Shown here: piece after piece, positions 7,135 through 15,746 of the stretch
How the letters are laid out: each line of letters starts with the position of its first letter
How positions within the stretch are numbered: the first letter of the stretch is position 1
Assembly (NCBI RefSeq): GCF_003014535.1
Contig: NZ_PYGD01000009.1
Location: forward strand, 124,001 to 188,000
Source of the DNA: Taibaiella chishuiensis
Lineage (GTDB): Bacteria; Bacteroidota; Bacteroidia; Chitinophagales; Chitinophagaceae
Direction: 5' to 3'
DNA length: 64,000 nt
Notes under the pieces: model-generated
Told to the model about the DNA's origin: nothing
Database searches by the model: none
Seen by the model: the letters and a program-made list of their open reading frames with translations, nothing else
Translations under genes and position numbers: made by a program

Positions 7135-8628
7135 CTACTGCATATCTTCCATTTGCTTCCCTATAGCTTCTATTTGACTGATACACGATTTTAATTCGGC
7201 ATCATACTGGTGGCTCTGTTCTGCTATGGACTTATAAGTGAGTTGATAGCTCTTTAACCTTAAGTCGTAATACGCATGTATCAGCTTTACCCTTTTCTGC
7301 AAAGGTTCAGGCAGGTCGGCTTGTTCCAGCTCACCGACAATCGACAGGCAGGCATTCCAGGCGGGTATACCTTTATTTTTGATATTGTTGAGAAAAACGG
7401 AATCGGGGGCGTTTTCCGGAAGGTTGTACAGCTCCAGGGCTTGTTGTTCCAGCAGGGTAAATTCCTGCACCTTGGCATCATACAAAGCAGCTGTATTCGG
7501 CAGTTTTTTATACACGATAAAACTACAGGTAAGGATCAGCAATGCGGGTATTAATAAGGTAAGCGTTCTGAGTTGTGCGAGTGCCGGCTTTTTTAAAGAT
7601 GGGGTAACCGAATAGCCGACCAGGATACCGCTCACCAAACCGCCAATGTGGGCTGCATTGTCAATACCTCCTTTTAAACCAAATACCAGGTTATAGGCAA
7701 CGAACACGCCGATGCTCGACAGCATGGCTTTCCGGGCTGAGGCTTCTACCAGGTTGGTGGTAAGTAATGCCAGGAATACACCATACATGCCGAATATTGC
7801 CCCCGAGGCCCCGGCGCTTATCGTGAGATCGTGCCACCAAAGACTTACGACACTTGCCGCAATGCCGGTAAGGACATAAGCTACGGCGAAACGCAGCCGG
7901 CCCATGAAAGGTTCCAGCAACATGCCGATGTAAACAAGCGCATACATATTCATCAACAGGTGAATGACGCCGATGTGTATAAAACAATTGGTGAGCAGGC
8001 GCCACCATTCGCCGGCGAGTGTAAGCGGTCTGAAGTTGGCGCCCCAGTTAAGCAGGCTCTGACTTTCCGGCGAAATGATGTTGACACCGGTCAGCGACAT
8101 GATAATAAAGATAAGGATGTTGAGGTTGACCAGGATAGGCGTGATAAAGTAGCCCTCTACAGGTATAAACATGGCCAGGAAACCGGCGAGCTTTCCTTTT
8201 TCTTCCTGTTGGATCAGCGTGTCATCGTCGGGAGCGCCGGGAGGAACAAGTTGTTCCAGCTGAGCCTGCATAAAGGCACGGTCCGTATCGGAAGATCCGG
8301 TTTTCAGTTGCTCAAATGCGTTCAGGAAATCGGCTATGTTGCGTTGGTTCTGGCCGGTATCCTCAGTTTGGCTATGTGCGGACGTGCTTGTAATGGTTGC
8401 GGTAAGCCCCGTGAGCGGCGCCGCGATACCAAGGGTGATTTCCTCGTCAAAGAGGTCTGGCGCTGTGCCTGTAGTGGCCCGGAAGCCATTGGGTGCAGTA
8501 TGCACCATGTTCCAGCCGGCTTGTTTTGCCGCTTTGAGCGCCATGGCAAGATATTGTTGCCTGCTGAGTTCGCCGAGCAGTACGGTCTGTGTAAAAGTCG
8601 GGGAGGGGGCGGTAGTCCTGTTTTTCAT
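7135..8628 (-). CDS. Rhomboid family intramembrane serine protease
   Basis: Rhomboids cleave transmembrane segments of other proteins within the bilayer. The catalytic features are present: HLLMNM with Asn227, GASGAIFG with the nucleophile Ser275, and NAAHIGG with His327. At least six membrane segments lie between about residues 155 and 360. The protein is long (497 residues): about 150 cytosolic residues precede the membrane domain and a helical tail of about 130 residues follows it. The ATG at 8628 (KNRTTAPS) is preferred to one 14 codons upstream because the extra residues are not protein-like. The substrate is unknown. Confidence 0.9.
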   Translation of the reverse strand: MKNRTTAPSPTFTQTVLLGELSRQQYLAMALKAAKQAGWNMVHTAPNGFRATTGTAPDLFDEEITLGIAAPLTGLTATITSTSAHSQTEDTGQNQRNIADFLNAFEQLKTGSSDTDRAFMQAQLEQLVPPGAPDDDTLIQQEEKGKLAGFLAMFIPVEGYFITPILVNLNILIFIIMSLTGVNIISPESQSLLNWGANFRPLTLAGEWWRLLTNCFIHIGVIHLLMNMYALVYIGMLLEPFMGRLRFAVAYVLTGIAASVVSLWWHDLTISAGASGAIFGMYGVFLALLTTNLVEASARKAMLSSIGVFVAYNLVFGLKGGIDNAAHIGGLVSGILVGYSVTPSLKKPALAQLRTLTLLIPALLILTCSFIVYKKLPNTAALYDAKVQEFTLLEQQALELYNLPENAPDSVFLNNIKNKGIPAWNACLSIVGELEQADLPEPLQKRVKLIHAYYDLRLKSYQLTYKSIAEQSHQYDAELKSCISQIEAIGKQMEDMQ

Positions 8629-8771
8629 TGTTGATGGGATTACTGATAATACAGTATATGATGGCAGCAAAGTAAAACAAAATTCGCCGCTCTATGCGTG
8701 TCTCGCTACACCTGCGATGGGATTGGCGCAAAGCGGCGCGGTGCCCGGAAAAAATAAACGTAAACGAAGGC

Positions 8772-8800
8772 TTGAAACAAAGGCGTAAAGGCTATCTTTG
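8772..8800 (+). promoter_or_regulatory. Bacteroidota-type promoter ahead of the outer-membrane protein
   Basis: TTG at 8772-8774 and TATCTTTG at 8793-8800 are separated by 18 bp, matching the phylum consensus TTTG-19-TAnnTTTG. Transcription would start near 8806, leaving about 25 nt before the ATG at 8831 that opens the signal-peptide frame. Confidence 0.65.
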
Positions 8801-8814
8801 CACTTCTTTAAGAA

Positions 8815-10047
8815 ATGGTAAATATAATTTATGCGAAAAATTTCACTCACATTTTGTTTTCTTTTGTATTGCCTGGCATCGTTGGGCAGATAAGGTTTGA
8901 AAAAGGATATATTATCGGGCAGGATGGCGTACGCACGGAATGCCTGATTAAAAATAACGAATGGGCCAATACCCCGGTAACTGTAAAATACAAGTTACCC
9001 GGGAGCGAGGAAACACTGGAGGGCAATGCTACGACCATTAAAGAATTCGGGTTTACCAACGATTTCGGATCGTTGAAGTATATCGGGGCTACAGTCCAGA
9101 TCGACCGCTCGCTGGATGCTTCTAAAGACATTGCAACGGGTGCTACACCGATGTGGCAAACCGAGAGCTTGTTTTTAAAAGAACTGGTAGGCGGCAAAGC
9201 GGTACTGTACGGATACGAAAAGGGCGAATTAAACGCTTTCTTTTATGCTGTCGAGGGCGCTGCACCCAAACAGCTGATCTATAAAGAATACTGGACTAAG
9301 GGCGCCGAGAGCCGGATTATGTACAACAAGGGGTTCCTGGGGCAGCTATGGGCCGATGTGAAATGCCCGTCTACCGATTTTGCGGCGCTCCAAAGACTGC
9401 GCTACGTGAAGAAGGACCTGGAAAAATACTTCCGGACCTATAACCAATGTGTGAGTGGCAAGGTGGAAGTGGTGCAGGCCAGGAAGAAGCGGAAATGGTT
9501 GAACCTGTACGCCATGGGTGGATTAACCTACGGCAACCTGATCTCTTCACACTTATGGACCGGTTACCAGATCGATTTCAAAAACCTGTCGGGATACCGT
9601 TTTGGAGCCGGGGCCGAGTTTGTGCTCCCGATTAATAAGGGGCGATGGAGCCTGTTGCTCGAACCCACTTTCGATTATGCGTCGGCTGAAAAGGACGCGG
9701 AACCGGAAAAACTGATTTATTATGGCAAGGTGAAAATGGTCAAGAAGATGCTGGAGATGCCGATCGGTGTACGACATTACTTCATACGGGAAAAAATGCT
9801 GAATGTCTACCTGACCGCTTATTATATGATGTTGTTTGGTAAAAGCGGTTCCTACGTGTCTTATATGATGACTAACGGTCAGCCCATTATGAAGCAGGAA
9901 CTGGATCCGTATATGGGCTTTGCCGCTGGTGCGGGCGTAACGGTTTACCGCTTTGGCGGTGAGTTGCGTTACAACTATAACAGCAACAGCGGATGGGGTT
10001 CAAGGTATTATGGTATAACCTTAACCGGCCGGATCCGCATTTTCTAA
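8815..10047 (+). CDS. Outer-membrane beta-barrel-like protein, signal peptide displaced by a frameshift
   Basis: The main frame encodes about 390 residues of an uncharacterised envelope protein. The N-terminal half (from about IRFEKGYIIGQDGVRTECLI) resembles soluble domains seen ahead of Bacteroidota porin-like barrels; the C-terminal half has alternating aromatic strands (LYAMGGLTYGNLI, YRFGAGAEFVLPI, MGFAAGAGVTVYRFG) and ends in RIRIF. As listed, the N-terminus is a poor signal peptide. A perfect one (MRKISLTFCFLLYCLASLG) starts at ATG 8831 in another frame and stops at a TAA just before the conserved part. Adding one G to GGG at 8884-8886 would join it to QIRFEKGY. This is either a real frameshift or a sequencing error. 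Function is unknown. Confidence 0.7.
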   Translation: MVNIIYAKNFTHILFSFVLPGIVGQIRFEKGYIIGQDGVRTECLIKNNEWANTPVTVKYKLPGSEETLEGNATTIKEFGFTNDFGSLKYIGATVQIDRSLDASKDIATGATPMWQTESLFLKELVGGKAVLYGYEKGELNAFFYAVEGAAPKQLIYKEYWTKGAESRIMYNKGFLGQLWADVKCPSTDFAALQRLRYVKKDLEKYFRTYNQCVSGKVEVVQARKKRKWLNLYAMGGLTYGNLISSHLWTGYQIDFKNLSGYRFGAGAEFVLPINKGRWSLLLEPTFDYASAEKDAEPEKLIYYGKVKMVKKMLEMPIGVRHYFIREKMLNVYLTAYYMMLFGKSGSYVSYMMTNGQPIMKQELDPYMGFAAGAGVTVYRFGGELRYNYNSNSGWGSRYYGITLTGRIRIF

Positions 10048-10080
10048 GATGAATCATTACCGTTAATGCTGTAAAAGAAC

Positions 10081-10113
10081 AAGGCCCGTTATCAACAGAT
10101 AACGGGCCTTGTG
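10081..10113. terminator. Bidirectional terminator between the barrel gene and pnp
   Basis: AAGGCCCGTTATC and GATAACGGGCCTT form a perfect 13-bp stem around AACA. It sits between two convergent genes and can serve both. Confidence 0.85.
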
Positions 10114-10136
10114 TTATGTATAGCATCGGGCAAAAA

Positions 10137-12401
10137 CTATTCTTCAGTTTTGTCTTCTGCTTTCTTTTCAGCGTTATGACGTTGCTTGAACGGCCTGTCG
10201 CCGCCTTTGCGATCGCCACGGTCACCACGATCTCCGCGGTCGCTACGTTCAGGGCGCTCCGGGCGCTCGGGCTGCTCTACATATCCTTCGGGTTTTTCCA
10301 TAAGCACTTTGCGGCTCAGGCGGAATTTACCGGTTTTAGGATCGAGGCCTACCAGCTTGATCTTGATATTGTCGCCTTCGTTCAGCACGCCGTCGAGGTT
10401 GTCCAGGCGTTTCCAGCTTACTTCTGAAATATGCAGCAGGCCTTGTTTGCCCGGCATAAACTCAACGAATGCACCGTAAGGCATTACGGATTTTACCACA
10501 GAGTCGTAGGTTTCGCCGATCTCGGGCACCGCTACGATACCTTTGATCCAGTTCATCGCTTTCCTTAAGCTTTCGCCATTGCTGGAGAATACTTTTACGA
10601 CACCGGTATTGTTTACTTCTTCGATATTGATCTCGGCGCCTGTTTCGCGCTGGATCTCCTGGATGATCTTACCTCCTGGTCCGATAACCGCACCGATAAA
10701 CTCGCGGTCGATGATCAGTTGTTCGATACGCGGAGCGTGCGGTTTCAGCTCTTCGCGGTATACAGGAATGCAGGCGTACATAGCTTCGAGAATGTGCAGG
10801 CGGCCGCGTTTGGCTTGCTCCAGCGCGCTGCGCATTACGTCCATGCTCAGGCCGTCTACTTTAATATCCATCTGGATACCGCAGATCCCTTCGCGGGTAC
10901 CGGTTACTTTAAAGTCCATGTCACCCAGGTGATCTTCGTCGCCGAGGATATCGGTCAGTACCGCCCATTTGCCATCGTCAGCACGGCTGATCAGGCCCAT
11001 GGCCACACCGCCTACGTGTTTGGCGTAAGGTACGCCGGCATCCATCAGGGCCAGCGAACCGGCACAAACGGTAGCCATAGAAGACGAACCGTTGGATTCC
11101 AGGATGTCGGATACAACACGTACGGTGTACGGGTAATCTTTCGGCATCATCATTTCCAGCGAACGCTTGGCCAGGTTACCATGCCCCACCTCGCGGCGGC
11201 TCGGGCCACGTTGTGGTTTTACTTCGCCTGTAGAGAACGGCGGGAAGTTATAGTGCAGGTAGAACGTTTTGTATTCGGAGGTGCCGGCAGTTTCGATCAG
11301 CATCTCGTCGTTCTTGGTACCTAAGGTCGCTGTGGTCAAAGACTGGGTTTCACCACGGGTAAAGAGGGCAGAACCGTGCGGTGAAGGCAGGATGTCGGTT
11401 TCCATTTCCAGCGGACGTACTTCATCCAGCTTACGGCCATCGAGACGACGGCTTTCGTCCAGGATCATATTCCTTACGGTATAGTACATCAGGTCTTCGT
11501 ATACGCGTTTGGCCAGGGCGATGTCTTCTTCCGGAGTTTCTTCGTCGAAAGTAGCCATCAGCTCTTCTTTCAGCGTTTTGAAGGCGCCGCTGCGTTCGTG
11601 TTTTCCTGTGCCGGCACGGGAAATTTCCAGTACGCGTGCACCGGCAAACGCTTCTACTTTATTTTTGATCTCCTCGTTTTCGTAAGGAGCGGCAACTTCT
11701 CTTTTAGCGGTTACCCCTACTTTGGCACGCAGCTCTTCCTGGGCTTTCACCTGTACGCGGATGGCTTCATGTGCTTTTTCGATGGCAATGATCATATCTT
11801 CTTCCTGGCACTCTTTCGCTTCACCTTCCACCATCATGATGTTCTTCTCGGTAGCTGCGATAATGAAATCCATATCGGACTCCTGCAGTTGCGTGGTAGT
11901 AGGGTTAACGATAAAGTTACCGTTGATACGGCTTACGCGTACCTCGGAGATAATTTCCTGGATGGGAATATCGGAAACGGCTAAAGCAGCAGAGGCAGCA
12001 AGACAAGCCAGTGCATCAGGCTGTACTTCAGGATCGTTGGAAATAAGGTTTACAATAACCTGCACTTCGCAGAAATAGTTCTCAGGGAACAGCGGGCGGA
12101 GTGCGCGGTCGATAAGACGGGAGATCAGGACTTCGTAATCGCTGATACGGCCTTCACGTTTGAAGAAGGAACCGGGGATACGGCCCGCAGAAGCGAATTT
12201 TTCCTGGTAATCGACAGTCAGGGGAAAGAAAGACTGTCCGGGTTTAGGCTCGGTTGTAGCCACTACGGTTGCCAGCAGGATGGCATTGCCACAGCGTACG
12301 GTCACGGCGCCATCGGCCTGGCGGGCAAGTTTGCCTGTTTCGATTGTAACTTCACGTCCATCGTCCAGTTTGAACGATACGGAAATTGGATTCAGCATCA
12401 T
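10137..12401 (-). CDS. pnp: Polyribonucleotide nucleotidyltransferase (PNPase)
   Basis: PNPase degrades RNA 3' to 5' by phosphorolysis and takes part in mRNA turnover and quality control. At 754 residues the protein has the complete family layout: two RNase PH-like domains (the second near GRKLDEVRPLEMETDILPSP and FTRGETQSL), then a KH domain (GAVIGPGGKIIQEIQRETGA) and an S1 domain (YDSVVKSVMPYGAFVEFMPG). An acidic-basic tail of RPERPE and RGDRGD repeats follows, probably disordered and RNA-contacting. The start could be either of two adjacent ATGs. A possible pseudoknot lies in its leader (12425-12472). rpsO is upstream, but two exported-protein genes lie between. Confidence 0.97.
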   Translation of the reverse strand: MMLNPISVSFKLDDGREVTIETGKLARQADGAVTVRCGNAILLATVVATTEPKPGQSFFPLTVDYQEKFASAGRIPGSFFKREGRISDYEVLISRLIDRALRPLFPENYFCEVQVIVNLISNDPEVQPDALACLAASAALAVSDIPIQEIISEVRVSRINGNFIVNPTTTQLQESDMDFIIAATEKNIMMVEGEAKECQEEDMIIAIEKAHEAIRVQVKAQEELRAKVGVTAKREVAAPYENEEIKNKVEAFAGARVLEISRAGTGKHERSGAFKTLKEELMATFDEETPEEDIALAKRVYEDLMYYTVRNMILDESRRLDGRKLDEVRPLEMETDILPSPHGSALFTRGETQSLTTATLGTKNDEMLIETAGTSEYKTFYLHYNFPPFSTGEVKPQRGPSRREVGHGNLAKRSLEMMMPKDYPYTVRVVSDILESNGSSSMATVCAGSLALMDAGVPYAKHVGGVAMGLISRADDGKWAVLTDILGDEDHLGDMDFKVTGTREGICGIQMDIKVDGLSMDVMRSALEQAKRGRLHILEAMYACIPVYREELKPHAPRIEQLIIDREFIGAVIGPGGKIIQEIQRETGAEINIEEVNNTGVVKVFSSNGESLRKAMNWIKGIVAVPEIGETYDSVVKSVMPYGAFVEFMPGKQGLLHISEVSWKRLDNLDGVLNEGDNIKIKLVGLDPKTGKFRLSRKVLMEKPEGYVEQPERPERPERSDRGDRGDRGDRKGGDRPFKQRHNAEKKAEDKTEE

Positions 12402-12424
12402 ATAGATTTATTTATAGTCATCTT

Positions 12425-12472
12425 GGGGCTTTGTTTCAGCTTGGTGTCCTTTTGCCCCGAGTATAAAAGGAC
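12425..12472 (-). promoter_or_regulatory. Possible H-type pseudoknot in the pnp leader
   Basis: Read on the - strand, GTCCTTTT (12472-12465) pairs with AAAAGGAC (12453-12446), and GGGGC (12458-12454), immediately before that arm, can pair with GCCCC (12429-12425). The connecting loops are 6 and 16 nt, the second A-rich. This is the geometry of a classical H-type pseudoknot, ending about 24 nt before the pnp start. PNPase autoregulates through its leader in enteric bacteria; whether this structure does so here is inference. Confidence 0.45.
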
Positions 12473-12531
12473 GGTATTATATAAGAATGTTAGGTATTGC
12501 ATTGTTCTGGATAACCAGGTTGCTTTGCCGC

Positions 12532-13080
12532 CTACCGGAAACAGGCGGCGGTCTCCATGATCTTTTCTCCTTTTTTACCCAGCTCAGCGGCGATTTCCCG
12601 CGAACCCGTTTCGAGTTTGAAATCGGTAGCGGGCGATTCGCTTAAAGCAGTTATGGCCGCGGCATCGGTTTTGAACCGCAGGTCATAGTGGGTATATACG
12701 GCAAGACCGGTCATATACGAAGGCAATACGTCCGTTTCGGCTGTAAGTATGATTATCTTGTCGTTGGCAAGACGCAGATAGGCCTGTTGTCCTTGCTGCA
12801 CCACATCATCCCGTTTGCCCAGCATAATCACCTTAAAGGCGATAAAACGATTGCCGCCTTTTTGCTCGAAGGTCATGGTCCAGCCCACTTCACGGTTTTT
12901 ACGCGTATCGATGGTCTGCGGTCCTATTTTCAACGTGGTGCTGCGCAGCTGTTCCTTGCTGAACGCATCGGTTTTATCTACGTCGTACCTGCACTTCTGG
13001 GCCATCGTTGCCGTGGTCGCAGCGGTCAGTATCAATAGCGGAAGCAATGCCTGTATCGTCTTTTTAAAGGAAGTTATCAT
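12532..13080 (-). CDS. Secreted protein of unknown function
   Basis: This 182-residue protein has a clear signal peptide (hydrophobic core ALLPLLILTAATTATMAQ, cleavage likely after AQ). The mature part begins KCRYDVDKTDAFSKEQLRST and looks like a small beta-rich domain with two cysteines (KCRYD near the start and ETAACF near the end) that could form a disulphide. I do not recognise the family. It is followed 130 bp downstream by pnp and preceded 27 bp upstream by a putative lipoprotein gene on the same strand, suggesting a two-gene unit of envelope proteins. Confidence 0.65.
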   Translation of the reverse strand: MITSFKKTIQALLPLLILTAATTATMAQKCRYDVDKTDAFSKEQLRSTTLKIGPQTIDTRKNREVGWTMTFEQKGGNRFIAFKVIMLGKRDDVVQQGQQAYLRLANDKIIILTAETDVLPSYMTGLAVYTHYDLRFKTDAAAITALSESPATDFKLETGSREIAAELGKKGEKIMETAACFR

Positions 13081-13107
13081 TTTAAAAGGGATTGGGGTAT
13101 TATGTTT

Positions 13108-13524
13108 TTATGATGCTCCCGGTACTGCTTCGTAATCTCCGGGCAGTATCTCGATGGCGCTTACCAACTTGCCTTCTCGGTCATAATAGGTATAGGTGAT
13201 CCGTACGTTATGGTCGCGGAAAAAAGCGGCATTGCCCCCGGTCTGCAAACTACCCAGTACATCGAGCCGGGCCCTTTGTGCAAAAATGGTGGAGTCGAAA
13301 TCCGCTTTACCATTATTGATCAGGGTAAAGTTGAACCGCAGGCGGGCGCCCGATGCAGAGGCACTGTCGATCCGGATACCACTGGGTGTTACGGCATTGC
13401 TTTGCCGGTTAAAGGCATCGGCTTCCTGTTGCAGCCTGGCGGTAACAGCCGGATCTACCGGGCTGCTGCAGCTGCTGATCAGGAGGCCTGCACCAAGCAG
13501 GGTAAGGATTGCGGGTCTCTTCAT
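13108..13524 (-). CDS. Putative lipoprotein of unknown function
   Basis: From the ATG at 13524 the protein starts MKRPAILTLLGAGLLISSCS: a short positively charged start, a hydrophobic core and a lipobox ending in Cys, so it should be lipid-anchored. The mature part of about 120 residues includes the segment SGARLRFNFTLINNGKAD followed by strands typical of a small beta domain. The frame is open 20 codons further upstream, but that extension would bury the signal peptide. It sits between rpsO and a secreted-protein gene on the same strand. The function is unknown. Confidence 0.65.
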   Translation of the reverse strand: MKRPAILTLLGAGLLISSCSSPVDPAVTARLQQEADAFNRQSNAVTPSGIRIDSASASGARLRFNFTLINNGKADFDSTIFAQRARLDVLGSLQTGGNAAFFRDHNVRITYTYYDREGKLVSAIEILPGDYEAVPGAS

Positions 13525-13713
13525 AAGGGACGGGCCGTTTTTATCGTTCATGTTCCGGGGCCGCCGGGCCGTTGCGTTGTTCACGCCGGTCCCGCAGCTT
13601 GCGCATATTATGTTTGCTTCGTGTGGTGTTGCCGGTAGTTGCGGCGCAGGCGCCGTTTGGTAATAATTATTACCGGCTCCGGAAAGGGATTGTTATCCCA
13701 GACCTATAAACAC

Positions 13714-13752
13714 AAAAAACTATTCCCAACACGTAACCTCGGTTGGGAATAG
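13714..13752 (-). terminator. Terminator of rpsO
   Basis: CTATTCCCAAC and GTTGGGAATAG form a perfect 11-bp stem with an 11-base loop. Read on the - strand it ends in TTTTTT (13719-13714). It lies 24 bp after the rpsO stop and separates rpsO from the genes leading to pnp. Confidence 0.85.
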
Positions 13753-13775
13753 CATTTATGGAAACCATAATATAA

Positions 13776-14054
13776 TTATTTACGCAAGCCCAGTTTCGCG
13801 ATCAGCTCACGGTAGCCTTGAAGGTTGGTGCGGCTTAAGTAAGTAAGCAGGCGTTTACGTTGTCCTACCATTTTAATCAGGCCCAGGTTAGAAGAATGAT
13901 CTTTTTTGTTGCCATTCTTGATGTGAGCAGAAATGTGCAGGATACGCTCTGTCAGCAAAGCGATTTGCCCTTCAACAGAACCAGTATTTTTTTCAGAGCC
14001 GCCGTAAGTTTTAAATATGTTAGCTTTTTTAGCGTCTATGGTTGCGTTAGCCAT
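13776..14054 (-). CDS. rpsO: 30S ribosomal protein S15
   Basis: S15 binds the central domain of 16S rRNA early in small-subunit assembly. The 92-residue protein shows the normal family pattern, including the segment [21 protein letters not shown] and the C-terminal [12 protein letters not shown]. It has its own near-consensus promoter (14096-14126) and terminator (13714-13752). Its placement a few kb upstream of pnp, same strand, echoes the common rpsO-pnp order, here with two exported-protein genes inserted between. Confidence 0.97.
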   Translation of the reverse strand: MANATIDAKKANIFKTYGGSEKNTGSVEGQIALLTERILHISAHIKNGNKKDHSSNLGLIKMVGQRKRLLTYLSRTNLQGYRELIAKLGLRK

Positions 14055-14095
14055 TGTAAATTTCTAATTTTTAAATTCTTCACAAAATAAGGGTG

Positions 14096-14126
14096 CAAAA
14101 GTACGGACTATATTTCAAATTACAAA
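14096..14126 (-). promoter_or_regulatory. Consensus Bacteroidota promoter of rpsO
   Basis: On the - strand TTTG (14126-14123), exactly 19 bp, then TACTTTTG (14103-14096) gives a full match to TTTG-19-TAnnTTTG. Predicted transcription start is near 14089, giving a leader of about 35 nt. Confidence 0.8.
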
Positions 14127-14179
14127 TTTTAAATTCCTGTCCGGGACTAAATCTCCCTTCTTTAACTTTTGGTGCTTGC

Positions 14180-15553
14180 TTATCCTTTGGAAAGAGCGTT
14201 TAATACATCATATTTTGTTATGATGTGGTAGTCGCCGCTATCATCTTTGGCCAGTACGGCGCCATTATCCTTATTGATATAACCGGTCAGTCTTTCGATA
14301 GGCGTGTTCATAGCTACTACCGGTATGCCGGTCTCCTGTACGTTCGATACGGCCTGGTCTTTCAGGTTGAGGTCCTGCATCAGTTTTTTGAACAGGCCAT
14401 GCTGTGATACCGAGCCGGTAATATCATTGCCGGTCTTAACGGGTATCTGTTCGATATCGTATTGCTGCATCAGCTCCATAGCCTGTTGTACGGTCTGTGC
14501 GGCATCGATGGTTACCAGGCGGCGGCGGCCCAGGCCCCCGATCAGGTCCTGTACCGTATTTACATCCAGGAAGCCGCGATCCAGCATCCATTCGTCGTTG
14601 TATACTTTACCTACATAACGGCTGCCGTGGTCGTGGAAGATCACGACTACCACGTCGTCCTTGGTCAGCTTGCTTTTCAGCTGCTTTAAGCCGGAGAGGG
14701 CAGAGCCGGCGGAATAACCTACAAAAATGCCTTCTTCCTTAGCAATACGGCGGGCCATTACGGCGCCATCTTTATCGGTTACTTTTTCGAAATAATCGAT
14801 CACATCGCGGTCGTAGTTCTCGGGTACAAAATCCTCGCCGATACCTTCGGTAATATACGGATGCACCTCTTTCATATCGATCTCGCCCGTGTTGAACCAT
14901 TTGGTCAGCAGGGAGCCATAGCTATCGATAGCCCATACCTGGATATCGGGGTTCTGCTCCTTCAGGTACTTACCGGTGCCGGTAATGGTACCGCCGGTAC
15001 CGGTAGCGACTACCAGGTGGGTTACTTTACCTTCGGTCTGTTTCCATATCTCGGGGCCGGTTTGTTCGTAATGCGCCAGGCGGTTGGCCAGGTTGTCGTA
15101 CTGGTTTACATACCAGCTGTTGGGTACTTCGGTAGCCAGTCTTTTAGAAACGGAATAATAAGATTTGGGGTCTTCGGGCTCTACATTGGTAGGGCAGATA
15201 ATCACCTCTGCACCCAGGGCCTTCAGGATATCGGCTTTTTCTTTGGATTGTTTGTCGGTAGTGGTAAAGATACAACGGTAGCCTTTCTGGATGGCGGCCA
15301 GGGCCAGGCCCATACCGGTATTGCCGGAGGTGCCTTCGATAATGGTGCCGCCGGGTTTCAGTTTACCTTCAGCCTCTGCTACTTCTACCATTTTAACCGC
15401 CATACGGTCTTTGATGGAGTTGCCCGGGTTGAAAAATTCTACTTTGGCATATACCGGGCAGGGCAGGTCGGCTACGGTTTTATGCAGTCGGATGAGGGGC
15501 GTATCCCCGATGGTCTCGAGGATATTGTTATAAACTTTTTTATCAGCCGTCAT
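14180..15553 (-). CDS. Cystathionine beta-synthase (PLP domain plus CBS pair)
   Basis: The 457-residue protein joins a PLP-dependent beta-replacement domain (about residues 1-325) to a C-terminal CBS-domain pair (about 335-457). The PLP lysine is Lys48 in NPGNSIKDRMA; the phosphate-binding loop is GTSGNTGMG and the glycine-rich motif is ATGTGGTITG. This is the layout of cystathionine beta-synthase (homocysteine plus serine to cystathionine), although cysteine synthase activity on O-acetylserine is possible and cannot be excluded from sequence. The CBS pair suggests allosteric control by an adenosyl ligand. The gene is monocistronic: rpsO starts 126 bp downstream with its own promoter. Confidence 0.88.
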   Translation of the reverse strand: MTADKKVYNNILETIGDTPLIRLHKTVADLPCPVYAKVEFFNPGNSIKDRMAVKMVEVAEAEGKLKPGGTIIEGTSGNTGMGLALAAIQKGYRCIFTTTDKQSKEKADILKALGAEVIICPTNVEPEDPKSYYSVSKRLATEVPNSWYVNQYDNLANRLAHYEQTGPEIWKQTEGKVTHLVVATGTGGTITGTGKYLKEQNPDIQVWAIDSYGSLLTKWFNTGEIDMKEVHPYITEGIGEDFVPENYDRDVIDYFEKVTDKDGAVMARRIAKEEGIFVGYSAGSALSGLKQLKSKLTKDDVVVVIFHDHGSRYVGKVYNDEWMLDRGFLDVNTVQDLIGGLGRRRLVTIDAAQTVQQAMELMQQYDIEQIPVKTGNDITGSVSQHGLFKKLMQDLNLKDQAVSNVQETGIPVVAMNTPIERLTGYINKDNGAVLAKDDSGDYHIITKYDVLNALSKG

Positions 15554-15746
15554 AATTTAGGATAATGTGATTGAGGCGCGAAGTTAAGCAATTTAAGGAA
15601 AGGCAGGTATTAAGCCTCCGATAAGCCCCTGAAATGCCTTTTGCAACAAGGCTTTCAGCCTTTACCGAAGAATATGGATATCATTCTGTAATTTGCAGCT
15701 TCAATTGCCGGTAGCGTTACCGGTATAAATGCCAAGTTATTGTAAC

